Shown here: in pieces, positions 1 to 7,727 of the stretch
Position numbering within the stretch: position 1 is the first letter of the stretch
Layout: every line of letters starts with the position of its first letter
Assembly: GCA_964617765.1 (NCBI GenBank)
Contig: CAZTZY010000053.1
Span: 1-22,213 of the forward strand
Origin: CAZTZY01 sp964617765
Lineage (GTDB): Bacteria; Pseudomonadota; Gammaproteobacteria; Pseudomonadales; DT-91
DNA: 22,213 nucleotides
Direction: 5' to 3'
Position numbers and translations under genes: made by a program
Notes under the pieces: model-generated
The model's input: only the letters and a program-made list of their open reading frames with translations
Told to the model about the DNA's origin: nothing
Database searches by the model: none

Positions 1-180
1 CTAATAAAAAAAAATATTGCTTGAGATAATTAAAACCAATATTGCATTTTTCATATAATATCCAAGAGTAAAAAAAGACTAACGACAGCCTTGGAGTGTT
101 ATTTGATACATTCAATAACCCAGAGCACCACTGACAACCTTCTTGATTATTCCTCATAAAGGAACTTAATTCGTGGGCAA

Positions 181-208
181 GGCTTAGTGACTAGTCAAGC
201 CGTTTTTC
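181..208 (+). terminator. Possible intrinsic terminator reading rightward
   Basis: GGCTT (181-185) pairs with AAGCC (197-201), with an inner GACTAGTC palindrome in the loop, followed by GTTTTTCTT. It reads as a weak terminator on the plus strand and overlaps the 3' end of the minus-strand methyltransferase gene. No plus-strand gene is visible in 1-180, so it would serve a gene that ends left of the window. Confidence 0.3.
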
Positions 209-1139
209 TTAACCACAAACTCTGTCCAACACCCTTGAAATATCCAGGTAATTTCTCAAATTTTTCTTTGTGAAGCGTTTCCAAAAATGATCCATAAAAT
301 AAAATTTCAAAACTTGAGTTATATTGCAGGAATGAGCGGACAAAATATGCCTCGTTATAACCTCGACCTTCAAGGATCATCTGCTCAGGATATTCGAAAG
401 GGTACCATATGTCATGGATGTGTACGATGACACCAGGCTTGAGTGCAGGAATAATTTTAAAGAATATCGTAGATAAGTCGCTACCAACTTTCAAAACATG
501 GGATGTATCAATAAATAAAATATCGTTTGTATTTAGTTCCTGAAAGTACTCTACATTGATATTCTGGATTTCTTGCCTTAAATAGTTGATTTTTAATGTT
601 TGCTTATGATCTAACACCCTAAGTATAGTTGTCGAATATGGATCAATGAAGGTAATTTCCGTGGCTGATGAAATATCACTACAAACATCAATCATCAAGG
701 CAGAAGAGTGTCCGGAGCCAATTTCAATGATGCGTGCAGGAGAAAAACTCCTGATAAAGCAGTACAAGGCAAATCCATCATTAAACCCGAACTTGTTATT
801 ATCATAAAAATATAAGCGATTATTACTTTTTGTTTTTGCAGGCTTAAAGTCTTTGTAATAAGAAGAAAATTCTTCAAGTAAAGACAGTTGTATTTTTTCA
901 TTAAGATTTACGCCGTCTATAGCATTTCCCAAAAACAATAAATCCTGGTATTTGGGTAAATTCCTTATGCCTGGAATCGTAGATCCATGGTAGCCAGGAT
1001 AGTAACGAAAAAAGAATAAACTATGCTCTTTGATTGCATAGTATGTAAATCTTGCAAAATAGAAAAAAAGCAAAACCCCCTTAAGTGGGTGATGTTTTTT
1101 GGCCCAATTAAATAATCGAGAAAAGGATGGCTTCATCAT
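195..1139 (-). CDS. Class I SAM-dependent methyltransferase (Methyltransf_24-like)
   Basis: The protein has 314 residues and starts at ATG 1139. The central I-I-E-I-G-S-G-H-S-S stretch is a Rossmann motif I for S-adenosylmethionine binding, and a later F-I-D-P-Y plus L-F-I-D-T-S-H pattern matches the acidic and post-II motifs of the Methyltransf_24 group. The H-I-H-D-I-W segment near residue 242 could coordinate substrate or metal. The N-terminal ~50 residues are aromatic and basic and have no clear domain. The substrate is unknown; such enzymes often sit in surface-glycan or secondary-metabolite loci, but no partner gene is visible. The gene and its flanks are visibly richer in A and T than the rest of the window, which suggests horizontal acquisition. 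Methyltransferase fold is fairly sure; reaction is not. Confidence 0.8.
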   Translation of the reverse strand: MMKPSFSRLFNWAKKHHPLKGVLLFFYFARFTYYAIKEHSLFFFRYYPGYHGSTIPGIRNLPKYQDLLFLGNAIDGVNLNEKIQLSLLEEFSSYYKDFKPAKTKSNNRLYFYDNNKFGFNDGFALYCFIRSFSPARIIEIGSGHSSALMIDVCSDISSATEITFIDPYSTTILRVLDHKQTLKINYLRQEIQNINVEYFQELNTNDILFIDTSHVLKVGSDLSTIFFKIIPALKPGVIVHIHDIWYPFEYPEQMILEGRGYNEAYFVRSFLQYNSSFEILFYGSFLETLHKEKFEKLPGYFKGVGQSLWLRKTA

Positions 1140-1245
1140 TTATCATTCCTAACTAACCTGTATAACTTCACTCCCCAGATGATTTAGTACATTGAAATAA
1201 GTGAGTTAAAAAGCGACTGACGTGTTTAAGATAATTGCAAATTAT

Positions 1246-1273
1246 ACAGACTGTCCAAATCTGGACAGTCTGT
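1246..1273. repeat. Perfect 11-bp inverted repeat (hairpin)
   Basis: ACAGACTGTCC (1246-1256) and GGACAGTCTGT (1263-1273) are perfect inverted copies around the loop AAATCT. No T-run follows on the minus strand, the direction in which the neighbouring gene is read; on the plus strand the sequence CTATTTTTAG follows. Its inner part (GTCCAAATCTGGACA) is nearly repeated at 1313-1327, at the 3' end of the adjacent gene. It could be a transcription stop, an operator or the end of a small mobile element. Confidence 0.6.
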
Positions 1274-1314
1274 CTATTTTTAGTAAAAAAAGTCTATTTC
1301 TAAACATATCATGT

Positions 1315-1686
1315 CTAAATCTGGACACCTACATTTTTTATTATTCGGTCCTGCAACTTCATTTCACACACTTTGGCATATTCAAGAAACCATGCCTTTT
1401 GTTCCGCATCCCAAAAAGCTCCGGCTGCTTTTACGCGCTGGCGCATGTCGGTTTCCTGATAGGCAATGTGCAAAGGAACTTGTTGTGCGTGCCTGGTTTT
1501 TGGGGATGGCACATGGGTAACTCCGGGTATATAGGGTTTGGCATCGACGATGATTTCTACGGTGGTGTAGATATTATTGGGGTTGATGCCTTTTCTGTAG
1601 CGCACTGCAACGAGGCTATCGCCATATTCGCGTGTTAGCCGTTTGGTGCCTGCATCGTTGGGTCTGAGTGTTTTGAATACGTCCAT
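1315..1686 (-). CDS. Conserved hypothetical protein with C-terminal G-A-x-W-D motif
   Basis: This 123-residue protein starts at ATG 1686, preceded by the strong site GGGAAGG about 7 nt upstream. The C-terminal part (about residues 70-110) contains V-K-A-A-G-A-F-W-D-A-E-Q-K-A-W-F-L, a pattern seen in small domains such as DUF5710, where a GA-x-W-D turn is followed by K-x-W. The N-terminal part (D-A-G-T-K-R-L, then V-A-V-R-Y-R and T-V-E-I-I-V-D) resembles a small unnamed protein that I recall from many proteobacteria, often near mobile elements; this is memory, not a search. It lies 35 bp downstream of yjdM on the same strand and may share its transcript. Function unknown. Confidence 0.7.
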   Translation of the reverse strand: MDVFKTLRPNDAGTKRLTREYGDSLVAVRYRKGINPNNIYTTVEIIVDAKPYIPGVTHVPSPKTRHAQQVPLHIAYQETDMRQRVKAAGAFWDAEQKAWFLEYAKVCEMKLQDRIIKNVGVQI

Positions 1687-1721
1687 GTTGATTACCTTCC
1701 CTGGTTATTTGATTGTTAGTT

Positions 1722-2063
1722 TTATACTTTTTTGACGAACTCGGATTTCAGGCCCATGGCGCCGACGCCATCAATTTTGCAATCGATATCGTGATCGCCT
1801 TCTACCAGGCGTATGCCTTTTACCTTGGTGCCGACTTTAACCACCAGTGATGAGCCTTTTACCTTGAGGTCTTTGATCACTGTTACTGTGTCGCCATCGC
1901 TGAGTATGTTACCTACGGCATCGCGCACTACCGGCTTTTCATCAGCGCCTTCGGCGGCGGCATCTTTGGACCATTCATGGGAACATTCAGGGCATACCAG
2001 CATGATGCCATCTTCATAGGTGTATGTGGAACTGCATTTGGGGCATGGGGGTAAAGCGCTCAT
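1722..2063 (-). CDS. yjdM: YjdM/PhnA-family zinc-ribbon protein
   Basis: The protein has 113 residues, the usual length of the YjdM (formerly PhnA) family. An N-terminal zinc ribbon is formed by C7-P-K-C10 and C24-P-E-C27. The second half (about residues 45-113) is the PhnA domain with R-D-A-V-G-N-I-L-S-D-G-D-T-V-T-V-I-K-D-L-K-V-K-G, V-K-G-I-R-L-V and D-I-D-C-K-I-D-G-V-G. The name PhnA reflects an old link with alkylphosphonate genes; it is not phosphonoacetate hydrolase and no phosphonate genes are nearby. Its actual role is poorly defined. ATG 2063 is preceded by AAAGGT. Upstream lies the REP array, so its promoter must be in or near 2064-2170. Confidence 0.93.
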   Translation of the reverse strand: MSALPPCPKCSSTYTYEDGIMLVCPECSHEWSKDAAAEGADEKPVVRDAVGNILSDGDTVTVIKDLKVKGSSLVVKVGTKVKGIRLVEGDHDIDCKIDGVGAMGLKSEFVKKV

Positions 2064-2173
2064 GGTGTACCTTTTGATGGATGAACGGGTTGTTGATTAA
2101 ATGCGTAAAAGTGGAGTTTACCATTTTTTGCGTAATATTTGGAAACCTGTGGGATTTTATCATTGGCGAGTTC
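2064..2173. other. Intergenic leader between yjdM and the REP array
   Basis: This 110-bp stretch lies upstream of yjdM on the minus strand. Apart from the yjdM ribosome binding site I see no convincing promoter hexamers, dyad or coding sequence in it. With the repeat array it makes a gene-free stretch of about 350 bp. Confidence 0.5.
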
Positions 2174-2425
2174 GCTCTGTCGGCATTGTGGGCGCAGCAT
2201 GCGGCGCCCCTACCGGTTTTATTGCTTATGTGTTTGCTCTGTCGGCATTGCGGGCGCAGCATGCGGCGCCCCTACAGGTTTTTTATTGCTTATGTGTTTG
2301 CTCTGTTGGCATTGTGGGCGCAGCATGCGGCGCCCCTACAGGTTTATATTGTTTATGTGTTTGCTCTGTCGGCATTGTGGGCGCAGCATGCGGTGCCCCT
2401 ACAGGTTTTTATTGCTTATGTGCTT
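2174..2425 (-). repeat. Tandem array of four ~63-bp GTAG-REP units
   Basis: Four head-to-tail copies start at 2174, 2236, 2300 and 2363 (periods 62, 64 and 63 bp). Each holds a near-perfect 20-bp palindromic core, GGGCGC-AGCATGCG-GCGCCC, with a single A/G mismatch pair around the GCATGC centre; the fourth copy has GTGCCC in the right arm. On the minus strand every core is preceded by GTAG, the tetranucleotide that heads REP elements recognised by RAYT (TnpA_REP) transposases. The linker (ACAGGTTTTTATTGCTTATG and what follows) is conserved too, so the whole unit was duplicated. The last unit supplies the stop codon and last three codons of the 99-aa gene at its right edge. Confidence 0.9.
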
Positions 2426-2715
2426 TTATAGACCGGGGCTTCGTGCATTTTCATCGGCAAATAAAAGCGCTGGTCGTTGTGCATCCATTGCCACAGGGTT
2501 TCGTTGACGGGCTGGTGAAAATGTTGCTGGTATTGTGTGTTGATAGTTTCCTGCAACCAATGCCATTCGAGCAGTTGGAACTGTAACAGCAGTTCTATCT
2601 GGCCTTCAAGGCGCAGGCGTTCGCCGGGACTAACATCGAGGCCTTGTTGCAGTTGTGTATACAGGGCTTTCACTTTTTCACTCACCCATTGTTGGGCGCT
2701 GTCTTTATCCAGCAT
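2416..2715 (-). CDS. Hypothetical protein coupled to the DNA glycosylase gene
   Basis: The protein has 99 residues and belongs to no family I recognise. It is hydrophilic, mainly helical by appearance, rich in Gln, Leu and Trp (W at about 10, 51, 53, 75 and 77), with no signal peptide or membrane segment. The gene overlaps the upstream glycosylase gene by 11 bp: its ATG (2713-2715) lies inside the last codons of that gene, and AAAGGAA upstream acts as the ribosome binding site, so translation is likely coupled. Its last three codons and stop lie in the edge of the REP array, so the C-terminus may have been reset by repeat insertion. Real coding is supported by the overlap and binding site; function is unknown. 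Confidence 0.65.
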   Translation of the reverse strand: MLDKDSAQQWVSEKVKALYTQLQQGLDVSPGERLRLEGQIELLLQFQLLEWHWLQETINTQYQQHFHQPVNETLWQWMHNDQRFYLPMKMHEAPVYKST

Positions 2716-3217
2716 GGTGTATGGATTCCTTTATGGCTTGCCAGGCCTTGAGTTTGCCCTGCAGATTGATGACGGCATTGGCGGGGCTGGTTGATGGCAA
2801 ACCATAAAATTGGCGTTGTTTGCCGGTTTCGTTCAACACGATATGTTGCTTAAAGGCTTTTTCTGCGGCTTTACCATTAAAGAAAATGCTGTGGATATCA
2901 GGGAATTGTTTAAACAATGTTTTAAAATCGTTGCATTGTGCGGTGTCGGTAGCAATAGCGGAATCCAGGCTGCCTTCGCGGTAACACTGGGCATAGACAT
3001 CCCACAGGCCGACCTTGTTGGCGTTGAGTGCTACCAAACGTTCTTTATAAGCTGCTGTGGCGGGTATATCGAACAGTGTTTGCATAATAGGCCAGAAGGC
3101 ATTACGCGGATGGGCATAATATTGTTGTTCGGCCAGCGATTTAACGCCTGGCATACTGCCAATTATCAATACCTGTGTATCGTGCTGTACCTGCGGTAAA
3201 AAACTTTCTGCCCACAT
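2705..3217 (-). CDS. Hypoxanthine-DNA glycosylase (DNA-deoxyinosine glycosylase, UDG superfamily)
   Basis: This 170-residue protein fits the family of DNA-deoxyinosine glycosylases (UDG superfamily family 6), which remove hypoxanthine from DNA after adenine deamination and start base-excision repair. Visible motifs: motif I as I-I-G-S-M-P-G (about residues 18-24), the family block Y-A-H-P-R-N-A-F-W (34-42), F-F-N-G-K-A-A (112-118) and motif II L-P-S-T-S-P-A-N-A (140-148). It has the full family length and is cytoplasmic. It starts at ATG 3217, only 8 bp after the fadD-like gene stops, with no strong ribosome binding site, so it probably depends on translation of the upstream gene. The co-transcription with a lipid enzyme is not explained functionally. 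Confidence 0.9.
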   Translation of the reverse strand: MWAESFLPQVQHDTQVLIIGSMPGVKSLAEQQYYAHPRNAFWPIMQTLFDIPATAAYKERLVALNANKVGLWDVYAQCYREGSLDSAIATDTAQCNDFKTLFKQFPDIHSIFFNGKAAEKAFKQHIVLNETGKQRQFYGLPSTSPANAVINLQGKLKAWQAIKESIHHAG

Positions 3218-3225
3218 GGTTGTGC

Positions 3226-5109
3226 TTACTCGTTGCGCTCGTCTTGCTCTGCCTGTTGTGCTTTTTCATGGTGTTGATCTTCATCACCGGGCAGGTAGTT
3301 GCGGGCACGCGCCAGTTCGGCTTCTTCTTTCACCTTGCGGCGCAGCACTTTACCCACATTCGATTTCGGCAATTCATCGGTAAATACAACGTGTTTAGGT
3401 ACTTTATAGGCAGCAAGACTCTCTCGACAATGGGCTTTTACCTGTTCTTCTGATACATCGCTATCGGGTACTTTTACCGCATACACATACACCGCTTCGC
3501 CGGTTTTATCATCGGGCATACTGATAGCAGCTGATTCGAGAATGGCCGGGTGCATGCTCACCACTTCTTCTACTTCGTTAGGATACACATTAAAACCGGA
3601 GACGATGATGAGTTCTTTTTTACGATCGACGATTTTCAGGTAGCCATCAATACTGAGTTTGGCCATATCGCCAGTGAGCAACCAGCCCTCTTTTAACACC
3701 TTGACGGTTTCGTCATCACGCTGCCAATAGCCTTTCATCACCTGTGGGCCTTTTACGCACAATTCGCCCACTTGCTCTATGCTAACACTGTTTCCACTGT
3801 CATCACGGATATCAATTTCGGTGGAGGGCACAGGCACGCCGATAGTGCCAATACGATTACCATTACCGCTATTCACTGAGACTACGGGTGAGGTTTCAGT
3901 TAATCCGTAACCTTCATATATGGGGCAACCGGTAATTTTTTCCCATTCTTCAGCAGCAGAACGTGTTAATGCCATACCACCGGAGAGGGTCATTTTTAAT
4001 GAGGAGAAATTGAGCCGCGCAAACGCCGGGTTATTGCACAGCGCTACAAACAGGGTATTCAAGCCGCAGAATGCATCGAACTTGCAGTTGTCGAGTTCCT
4101 TGATCAGGGCTTTCTGGTCACGCGGATTGGGGATTAATACGGTATGGCCGCCTTGCATCATGACAATATAACTGACGATCACGGCATAAATATGGTACAG
4201 CGGCAATGGCTGGATAAGGCAATCACCTTCATTACTCAGGCCATAGGTTTTAAAAATTTCAGCGGATTGCAAGGTATTGGCAATCAGGTTGCGATGGGTA
4301 AGCATGGCTCCTTTCGCTACCCCTGTGGTACCTCCGGTATATTGCAATACGGCAATATCTTCACCTTTTTTATTCACTGGCCGTACCAATACACCACTGC
4401 CCTTGTGCAGCACTTGTTGCAGTGTAATGGCACCGGGAATGGAAAATTTCGGCACCATGTTTTTAATATATTTCACCACAAAATTCATTAACTGGCGTTT
4501 GGGCGACGGATGCAGATCAGCCAGTTCGGTAATGATCACGGTTTTTACGCCGGTATCCTTAATGATATTCGCCGCTGTATGTGCGACGTTAGCCAATACC
4601 ACCAGGGCTTTGACGCCGGAGTCATTAAACTGGTGTTCGAGTTCGCGTTCGGTATACAGCGGATTGGTATTCACCACCACCAGACCGGCTCGCAAGGCAC
4701 CCAGCACGGCAATGGGATACTGGATAATATTGGGCAACTGTATGGCAATACGATCACCATTTTTGAGTGTTGTCTGGTTTTGCACGTAGGCGGCAAAAGC
4801 ATTGGCGTAGCGATCGAGTTCATCATAGGTAATGGTGCAACCCAGGCTGCTGAAGGCCGGACGTTCGCGGTAACGGCGTATCACGTCATCGTATAAATGC
4901 AGCAGGTTGGGATATTTATCGGGATTGATGTGCGCAGGCAATCCCAGTGCTTGCAGACGCTCTTGAATGACATCGTTAAAGGCGATGCCTTCGTATTGAT
5001 TTACATGGGCCTGCTCTACAACCCCTTCAGGAATTTGGCCTACAGCCTGCCCTGAAGATTGTTCGCTGGCTTTGATTTTATGTTTCTGCCGGTTTTTTTG
5101 CTTGCGCAT
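3226..5109 (-). CDS. fadD: Long-chain fatty acid-CoA ligase (AMP-binding, FadD-type)
   Basis: It activates fatty acids to acyl-CoA through an acyl-AMP intermediate. The ANL-superfamily motifs are complete: the P-loop Y-T-G-G-T-T-G-V-A-K-G with T-H-R-N, Y-G-L-T-E-T-S-P, the hinge region G-W-L-L-T-G-D-M-A then D-R-K-K-E-L-I-I-V-S-G-F-N-V-Y-P, and a C-terminal P-K-S-N-V-G-K-V-L-R-R-K that carries the catalytic Lys. I place the start at ATG 5109 because AGGTGAG lies just upstream; GTG 5118 is also in frame. With ATG the protein has 627 residues, longer than the ~560 of E. coli FadD because of a basic, Gln-rich N-terminal tail of about 35 residues and a charged C-terminal tail. Genomes of this group often carry several such ligases, so fadD is a family-level name. 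Confidence 0.9.
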   Translation of the reverse strand: MRKQKNRQKHKIKASEQSSGQAVGQIPEGVVEQAHVNQYEGIAFNDVIQERLQALGLPAHINPDKYPNLLHLYDDVIRRYRERPAFSSLGCTITYDELDRYANAFAAYVQNQTTLKNGDRIAIQLPNIIQYPIAVLGALRAGLVVVNTNPLYTERELEHQFNDSGVKALVVLANVAHTAANIIKDTGVKTVIITELADLHPSPKRQLMNFVVKYIKNMVPKFSIPGAITLQQVLHKGSGVLVRPVNKKGEDIAVLQYTGGTTGVAKGAMLTHRNLIANTLQSAEIFKTYGLSNEGDCLIQPLPLYHIYAVIVSYIVMMQGGHTVLIPNPRDQKALIKELDNCKFDAFCGLNTLFVALCNNPAFARLNFSSLKMTLSGGMALTRSAAEEWEKITGCPIYEGYGLTETSPVVSVNSGNGNRIGTIGVPVPSTEIDIRDDSGNSVSIEQVGELCVKGPQVMKGYWQRDDETVKVLKEGWLLTGDMAKLSIDGYLKIVDRKKELIIVSGFNVYPNEVEEVVSMHPAILESAAISMPDDKTGEAVYVYAVKVPDSDVSEEQVKAHCRESLAAYKVPKHVVFTDELPKSNVGKVLRRKVKEEAELARARNYLPGDEDQHHEKAQQAEQDERNE

Positions 5110-5124
5110 GTTACTCACCTGTTC

Positions 5125-5140
5125 TGCGAAGTGATTCGCA
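5125..5140. promoter_or_regulatory. Small dyad upstream of fadD-type gene
   Basis: TGCGAA-GTGA-TTCGCA is a perfect 6-bp inverted repeat lying 15 nt upstream of the preferred fadD start and just above its ribosome binding site. It could be a regulator half-site pair or an mRNA hairpin. No known operator is matched with certainty. Confidence 0.3.
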
Positions 5141-5164
5141 CCAATATGCTGTGTTTATGCTGTT

Positions 5165-7075
5165 TCATGCAATTTCTGGCATTTCCAGATTAAATATGGG
5201 GGTATCTATTGCCGCCCCAATCGCTTTTATGACATTTCTTTCAATAATTTCCAGCTCACCATCACTTTTTGCCGCATCAATAAGGGCTTTCACTACACGT
5301 GATTTTAGCAAAGGGTAGGCATTAGTCAGCTTTTTTATGGCTGCCGTGAATTCTTCGATGCTGGTTTTGGCTATTGCCTCATTGTTGTTTGCAGATATTG
5401 TTATGCCACATACGGCATAAGCTCGCTCATAAGCCCGTGCCTTGCACTGTTCGTTTTGTTGTGTGGATTGAATAACCATGCCAATCACTGTGCGTAATTC
5501 AGGTTCAATATCCTGTACATTTTTGTATTGGGAGCGCGACATGATGGCCTGGCCAAAGTGGCAATCCATACTGGATTTTAACAGGTAATAAAGGGCCCAT
5601 TCATAAACATCTATCTCTCCATCGGCTTTCATAAGCATTAACAGGCATTGTTTCAAGCGCACATAGTCGGCTGCACTTAATTGCCGCAAGGCGGATGTCG
5701 CTAATTCTACAATGGGCAGAAAATCCTGGCGTGCTGATTGTTGCCATGGACTGGTTGCCATGGCCTGATGCAATTCTGGCCAGGTTTTTTCTATAGTGGC
5801 GAGTAACCCGGGATTGCCGGTTTTATCTTGCGGCAATAATAAACAACAAATTGCCGCTGCTGCACCTAACGGATCATGCAAGGTGTCTTCGGGTTTGATT
5901 GCAGGGGATTGATCGGCTGTTACTGCCATGGCAGCTGCCATAAAACTTGCCAGCGCTGGCTCGAAGTTGATAGGCGCTTTTTCTTCTTCCGGGTTTTCTT
6001 CTGCATCGCCTGTTGTTTGCGGTAATAACGGCTGTAGATATTCGCCATTCCAGCGCGGTTCGATGCGCTTAATACGCTGTGGCAGTGGCGGATGTGTAGC
6101 AAACAATGAATGCATGCGGGCGAGTGCTTCACCAAAAAACAGGTGGCTGATTTCCCCGCCATGGCCATTGTCGATCACCGAACCTTCACTACATCCACCT
6201 ATCACTTTTAATGCATCGGCTATTGCTCCCGGGTTGCGGGTAAATTGTACGGATGAAGCATCGGCAAGGAATTCGCGCTGGCGACTGATAGCGGCCTTGA
6301 TCATATTACCAAACAGTGTTCCCACCGAACCGATAACCACCAGGCCTAAACCTAACATGAATACCATACCGTTATTTCTTCTATCAGAGCTTCTTCCTGA
6401 GCGCAGGAATACATAGCCGGCTTCAGTGATAAACATGATGCCAAACAATACGGCTATCATGTGCATATTAAGGCGCATATCACCGTTAAGGATATGACTG
6501 AATTCGTGACCGATAACACCTTGCAGTTGTTCGCGGTTTAAAGATTCCAGCGCGCCGGCGGTAACTGCGATGACTGCATCCTTGGGGGAAAACCCGGCAG
6601 CAAAGGCATTGATGCCGTATTCATCCCGCATCACATACACAGCCGGCACTGGCATATTGGCAGCCAGCGCCATTTCTTCTACCACATTCAACAAGCGTTT
6701 TTCTGCTATATTACCGGTGTTAGATTTAAGCTCTGTGGCGCCCATCATTTCTGCGACAGTTTTCCCGCCTTGCTTCAGTGAAAACCATTTGAACAATGAT
6801 GCCCCGCCGATAATCACCACCAGCACTGTAGCTACTGCCAGCAGTTTATCGCTGTGCGCTGCCACGGATGCCCAAAAATCACAGCCGGTTGTCATCAGGC
6901 AAATGAGTGGCTGGTTACTGCCATCGCCATAAAATGATTCTGCATGCGTTTGCCAGGGGAAAAGCGTAAGAAAGGTGAGCGTAATCAACACGAGCGCACA
7001 CACTGCCAGCACAAATAAAATGATCAGCCAGCGCGTATTGTGGCGAGCGAGCTCCTGTTGCTCGAAAAAATTCAT
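5165..7075 (-). CDS. M48-family membrane metalloprotease with TerB-like C-terminal region
   Basis: The protein has 636 residues, roughly twice the length of HtpX. Membrane segments are visible at about residues 14-40, 72-92, 205-222 and 236-258. The zinc site H-E-F-S-H lies at about 191-195 in G-V-I-G-H-E-F-S-H-I-L-N-G-D, and the third ligand is expected in the E-F-L-A-D-A-S segment. This catalytic half resembles HtpX-type proteases of membrane quality control. After about residue 380 there is an extra region with two M-K-A-D-G-E-I-D / A-K-S-D-G-E-L-E blocks, typical of TerB-like helical acidic domains. It follows lemA by 11 bp, the recurrent LemA-M48 pairing. The substrate is unknown. Confidence 0.88.
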   Translation of the reverse strand: MNFFEQQELARHNTRWLIILFVLAVCALVLITLTFLTLFPWQTHAESFYGDGSNQPLICLMTTGCDFWASVAAHSDKLLAVATVLVVIIGGASLFKWFSLKQGGKTVAEMMGATELKSNTGNIAEKRLLNVVEEMALAANMPVPAVYVMRDEYGINAFAAGFSPKDAVIAVTAGALESLNREQLQGVIGHEFSHILNGDMRLNMHMIAVLFGIMFITEAGYVFLRSGRSSDRRNNGMVFMLGLGLVVIGSVGTLFGNMIKAAISRQREFLADASSVQFTRNPGAIADALKVIGGCSEGSVIDNGHGGEISHLFFGEALARMHSLFATHPPLPQRIKRIEPRWNGEYLQPLLPQTTGDAEENPEEEKAPINFEPALASFMAAAMAVTADQSPAIKPEDTLHDPLGAAAAICCLLLPQDKTGNPGLLATIEKTWPELHQAMATSPWQQSARQDFLPIVELATSALRQLSAADYVRLKQCLLMLMKADGEIDVYEWALYYLLKSSMDCHFGQAIMSRSQYKNVQDIEPELRTVIGMVIQSTQQNEQCKARAYERAYAVCGITISANNNEAIAKTSIEEFTAAIKKLTNAYPLLKSRVVKALIDAAKSDGELEIIERNVIKAIGAAIDTPIFNLEMPEIA

Positions 7076-7086
7076 GCCGTTAACAG

Positions 7087-7680
7087 TTAAAAGGCAATTT
7101 TGGGAGCAGACTGCAATTGTTCCTTGTCTTCAAACTCCAGAAAGGCTGCATCTTTGATATGTCCGAACGAACTGGCAAAGATCACTGCCGGAAACGATTT
7201 TTTGTAGATGTTATATTCCATGACGGAATCGTTATAAGACTGGCGCGAATACGATACCTTGTTTTCAGTACTAATGAGTTCTTCACTCAATTGCATCATA
7301 TTGGTGTTGGCTTTTAAATCAGGATAAGCCTCCATCACCATTTGAAAGCGTGACATCGCTCCCTGCAACACACCTTCAGCCTGGTTGAGGTTGGCTATGG
7401 ATTCAGCGGAGGGATTATGCTTGGCGGCATTTAAACCTGCCAGAGCGGAATTACGTGCTGAAATAACAGCCTCGAGGGTATCCCGTTCATGGGCCATATA
7501 AGCCTTGGCGGTTTCTACCAGATTAGGGATAAGGTCGTAACGGCGCTTCAACTGGATATCAATTTGTGAAAACGCATTTTCAAAACGGTGTTTCAGTGAT
7601 ACCAGGCCATTGTAAATGGTGATTATCCATACGATAACACCGATGATTGCGCCCCAAAAAATTATGTTACCTATAGCCAT
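7087..7680 (-). CDS. lemA: LemA family protein
   Basis: The protein has 197 residues, normal for the LemA family. An N-terminal membrane anchor (about residues 5-25) with a short outside tail is followed by the family signature: L-V-x-L-K-x-R-x-x-N-A-F-S-Q-I-D-I-Q-L-K-R-R-Y-D-L-I-P-N-L-V-E-T. The rest is a long helical domain ending in the conserved N-x-Y-N-x-x-x-x-x-F-P region (here Y-N-I-Y-K-K-S-F-P). LemA proteins are membrane proteins of unclear function, often next to TPM-domain or M48 genes; here the M48 protease starts 11 bp downstream. The start at ATG 7680 has a strong AGAGGAAG site. The name comes from the family and should not be confused with the Pseudomonas lemA (gacS) kinase. 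Confidence 0.92.
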   Translation of the reverse strand: MAIGNIIFWGAIIGVIVWIITIYNGLVSLKHRFENAFSQIDIQLKRRYDLIPNLVETAKAYMAHERDTLEAVISARNSALAGLNAAKHNPSAESIANLNQAEGVLQGAMSRFQMVMEAYPDLKANTNMMQLSEELISTENKVSYSRQSYNDSVMEYNIYKKSFPAVIFASSFGHIKDAAFLEFEDKEQLQSAPKIAF

Positions 7681-7727
7681 ACTTGCTTCCTCTTCTAATG
7701 CTAATTATTTTTTATTTTTATGTAATA

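Noticed and set aside
54..59. TATAAT as a promoter at the left edge
   Set aside because: No -35 hexamer at a usable distance and no downstream plus-strand gene; such hexamers are common in AT-rich DNA.
112..125. FNR-type half site TTGAT-N4-TCAAT
   Set aside because: The second half does not match ATCAA, unlike the perfect box at 18584.
1222..1638. 138-codon plus-strand frame opposite the 123-aa gene
   Set aside because: No ribosome binding site, hydrophobic and Cys-rich translation without family likeness, and the opposite frame has a strong binding site and recognisable motifs.
2174..2425. CRISPR array
   Set aside because: The whole unit including the linker is repeated, so there are no unique spacers, and no cas genes are present.
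2101..2586. Open frames of 116-161 codons on the plus strand over the repeat array
   Set aside because: They exist only because the repeats have no stops in those frames. The translations are repeats of the same peptide rich in Cys and Ala, there is no ribosome binding site, and the frames run antisense into the 99-aa gene.
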